Of a DNA stretch of 62,303 nt, positions 62,278 through 62,303 are shown piece after piece. This DNA is from Clostridiales bacterium. GTDB taxonomy: Bacteria; Bacillota; Clostridia; Christensenellales; Pumilibacteraceae. The stretch is taken from assembly GCA_022508445.1 (NCBI GenBank), contig JAFLVG010000010.1, positions 1 through 62,303 of the forward strand, in the 5' to 3' direction. A program made the position numbers and the translations under genes. Within the stretch, counting starts at the first letter, position 1; every line of letters begins with the position of its first letter. A model generated the notes under the pieces. That model was given only the letters and a program-made list of their open reading frames with translations. It did no database searches and had not been told where the DNA came from.

Positions 62278-62303
62278 AAGATATTGAGGAAGTCGGGCGT
62301 CCT

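Overview
This window looks like a chromosomal segment from an uncultured, spore-forming clostridial Firmicute. The case rests on a germination protease (gpr), a CwlD-type amidase, a SpoVB-like flippase, strong AGGAGG ribosome sites, sigma-A promoters with TTGACA/TATAAT boxes, and a clostridial-type 16S rRNA. The Christensenellales-like end of the class would fit, but I cannot prove it. There are no phage genes, transposases or CRISPR arrays. Almost all DNA is tightly packed housekeeping genes.

Layout. 1-5.6 kb: tRNA-Leu, then an arginine block argC-argB-argD, argF, a GNAT acetyltransferase and folA. 5.6-10.1 kb (minus): phosphohexomutase, transketolase, YfbR-like nucleotidase. 10.1-15.9 kb (minus): a compact shikimate operon aroC-aroB-aroA-aroE-aroQ-aroK with overlapping genes, ending in a shikimate kinase fused to a HAD phosphatase. 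15.9-31.1 kb: envelope genes (LemA and its DUF2207 partner, CwlD amidase, M1 peptidase lipoprotein, ddl, uppP, CapD-like dehydratase, glmM, glmS, murI) with apgM. 31.2-39.3 kb: gpr, an extended S20 protein, a coiled-coil protein, pncB, lgt, VanW/G5 protein and cca. 39.5-51.9 kb: esterase, two paralogous transglutaminase-like lipoproteins, SpoVB-like flippase, ECF S component, tautomerase, DUF3810 peptidase, and an NfeD/flotillin pair. 51.9-57.5 kb: tetR-ABC transporter operon, a gene-free stretch with three tandem structured elements, and a GH31 glycosidase. 57.7-62.3 kb: a stand-alone 16S rRNA gene, rqcP, ispDF and a TrkH/KtrB potassium channel subunit broken at the window edge.

How the genes work together. 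Much of the window supplies cell-wall building: GlmS and GlmM make the UDP-GlcNAc precursor, MurI and Ddl make D-amino-acid parts, UppP recycles the lipid carrier and IspDF feeds its isoprenoid chain. The aro operon makes chorismate from DAHP.

The most interesting signals are: three tandem copies of a non-coding element at about 54.43-54.99 kb, each with a -10-like box, a conserved GTAARGC/GCTTTAC pairing, a TCGC/GCGA hairpin and a terminator; the shikimate kinase-HAD fusion; a recurrent leaderless promoter architecture (TATAAT, 6-8 nt, start codon) at six genes; a solitary 16S gene with its own processing stalk and terminator; and a dispersed 110-bp intergenic repeat found twice.
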